DNA of 64,000 nucleotides from Fasciola hepatica (taxonomy: Eukaryota; Platyhelminthes; Trematoda; Plagiorchiida; Fasciolidae): contig CANUEZ040000198.1 of the NCBI GenBank assembly GCA_948099385.1, positions 3,052,501 through 3,116,500 of the forward strand. The letters are read 5' to 3'. Below the pieces are notes generated by a model. It had not been told where the DNA came from and made no database searches. It saw only the letters and a list, made by a program, of their open reading frames with translations. Numbering within the stretch: the first letter of the stretch is position 1; each line of letters opens with the position of its first letter. Shown here piece by piece: positions 63,251 through 64,000 of this stretch. A program made the position numbers and the translations under genes.

Positions 63251-64000
63251 ATCAAGCAGTTCGGCACACCCAAATTTGCCTCATTTTACCAGGCCGATAC
63301 GTTGTCGTGGCAATCAGCTCCACTTGAGCGATCGATTCGTTCGACATCTGGCCATAAAAGTTCCGATTTTGGCAAGTGTATTTCATATGGTCAGTGACTT
63401 CGTTGTTTCACATATCCCCGTCGACAAGCTATGTGTTTTGTCTGTGGTTAGTTTGATCACATTGATAGTGCTTGTAGCAGCAGCTCACCATATCGACAGA
63501 CGATCCCCTCAACATCATCTGTCACTTCTTTACTTCCTACCAGATTGTCGACAATAGCATTAGCCCACTTTTCAGAGAACGTTCCACATATTAACCACGA
63601 ATGGCATATTTCACAGGCTAAACAACACATTTTTGTTGAAACCGGGATTGTAGAATCCATCATTTCACCTAAAGCTATAAATCGCGTTTATCCCATCGAT
63701 AAGAATAATCCTACCAGTGTGACTATTCCAGGGATTACTGGATACAAGCTCCGATATTTCGGTTCTTGTATGGTTCTAATTAACCTACGTGACTCTGATC
63801 CTATTGAATGTAAGTTTTTGGTTTCTGATTCTGGACTTCCACTTTTTGGTTTTAAAGTTGCTCGTGAATTGGCACTCTCCTAATCTCTTCACCCGATTCA
63901 TTGAATATACAACAGCTTCTTTTAAAATGTCCTCAGGTTTCTGGTGGAATGCACATTCCTGGATCAAAGTTAGAGATATCTGGCCATCCCGTTTTTCCAA
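63251..64000 (+). pseudogene. Ty3/Gypsy gag-protease relic (right arm)
   Basis: 63434-63475 encodes the counterpart of the left-arm zinc knuckle, but with a stop inside it (CFVCG, TAG at 63449-63451, then FDHIDSAC; all four metal ligands remain). 63545-63883 is open for 113 codons and covers the protease: HIFVETGIVESIISPKAI (the catalytic Asp of DTG is Glu), GITGYKLRYFGSCMV and CKFLVSDSGLPLFG. 63890-64000 continues toward MHIPGSKLEISG at the RT border, with a roughly 20-bp insertion relative to the left arm. The window ends before RT or integrase. Confidence 0.87.

Larger units (their letters stand above)
57735..64000. repeat. Large inverted duplication, right arm
   Basis: This is the inverted partner of 30545-36400, running off the end of the window. 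Both arms start near a sequence encoding the decayed gag tail (GAACTCCACCT, then TTCCACCTAC). Upstream of that I see no convincing match, so this is the inner edge of the palindrome. The spacer is about 21.3 kb. If the homology continues, the RTE reverse transcriptase seen at 28.3-30.1 kb should appear on the plus strand shortly beyond the window. Confidence 0.85.

Noticed and set aside
1..64000. CRISPR arrays, bacterial operons, rRNA genes and defence systems
   Set aside because: No regularly spaced repeats, no Shine-Dalgarno-led gene runs and no rRNA-like sequence were seen. The content is eukaryotic retroelement relics.

Overview
The window reads as eukaryotic, AT-rich, non-coding-dominated DNA, most probably from a digenean trematode (flatworm). 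This rests on the mix of degraded retroelements: Ty3/Gypsy with a K02A2.6-type gag-pol, BEL/Pao, RTE-clade non-LTR elements with the endonuclease type often mis-annotated in flukes as craniofacial development protein 2, and Penelope-like elements with a GIY-YIG endonuclease. That mix is typical of fluke genomes. The genus cannot be read from the sequence. I found no intact protein-coding gene, rRNA gene, convincing tRNA gene, CRISPR array or bacterial operon. Nearly every recognisable coding signal is a transposon remnant broken by stops and frameshifts.

Layout. 1-6619 is one copy of a near-identical direct duplication whose second copy is 43503-50310. The copies carry a dead BEL/Pao pol fragment near the left end, a candidate Ig-like exon in the middle and a BEL/Pao integrase piece at the right end. 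7.0-9.9 kb is unrecognised. 9.9-11.9 kb is a Penelope-like element whose 5' half is inverted relative to its 3' half. 13.0-13.3 kb holds the end of a mariner-like transposase and 15.2-15.5 kb a second Penelope-like 3' end. 16.6-18.6 kb is a Jockey/CR1-type non-LTR element with distinct, pyrimidine-rich composition. 18.6-28.3 kb is almost featureless.

The region from 28.3 kb onward is dominated by a large, old inverted duplication. The left arm (about 30.5-36.4 kb) and right arm (57.7-64.0 kb, running off the window) share the same order of a Ty3/Gypsy relic, intergenic DNA, an RTE endonuclease and a second Gypsy gag-protease fragment, in opposite orientation. In the left arm the RTE continues on the far side of the second Gypsy fragment (30.1-28.3 kb), so this Gypsy is nested inside the RTE. 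Both arms share the nest junction and several dead active-site motifs, so the duplication copied a locus that was already degraded. The roughly 21 kb spacer between the arms contains copy 2 of the direct duplication, and 50.5-52.9 kb holds inverted partial copies of two segments of that unit.

The parts do not work together as a pathway. What can be read is a history: retroelement insertion, nesting, decay, inverted segmental duplication, then a much more recent 6.6 kb direct duplication. All identity statements are by-eye comparisons.
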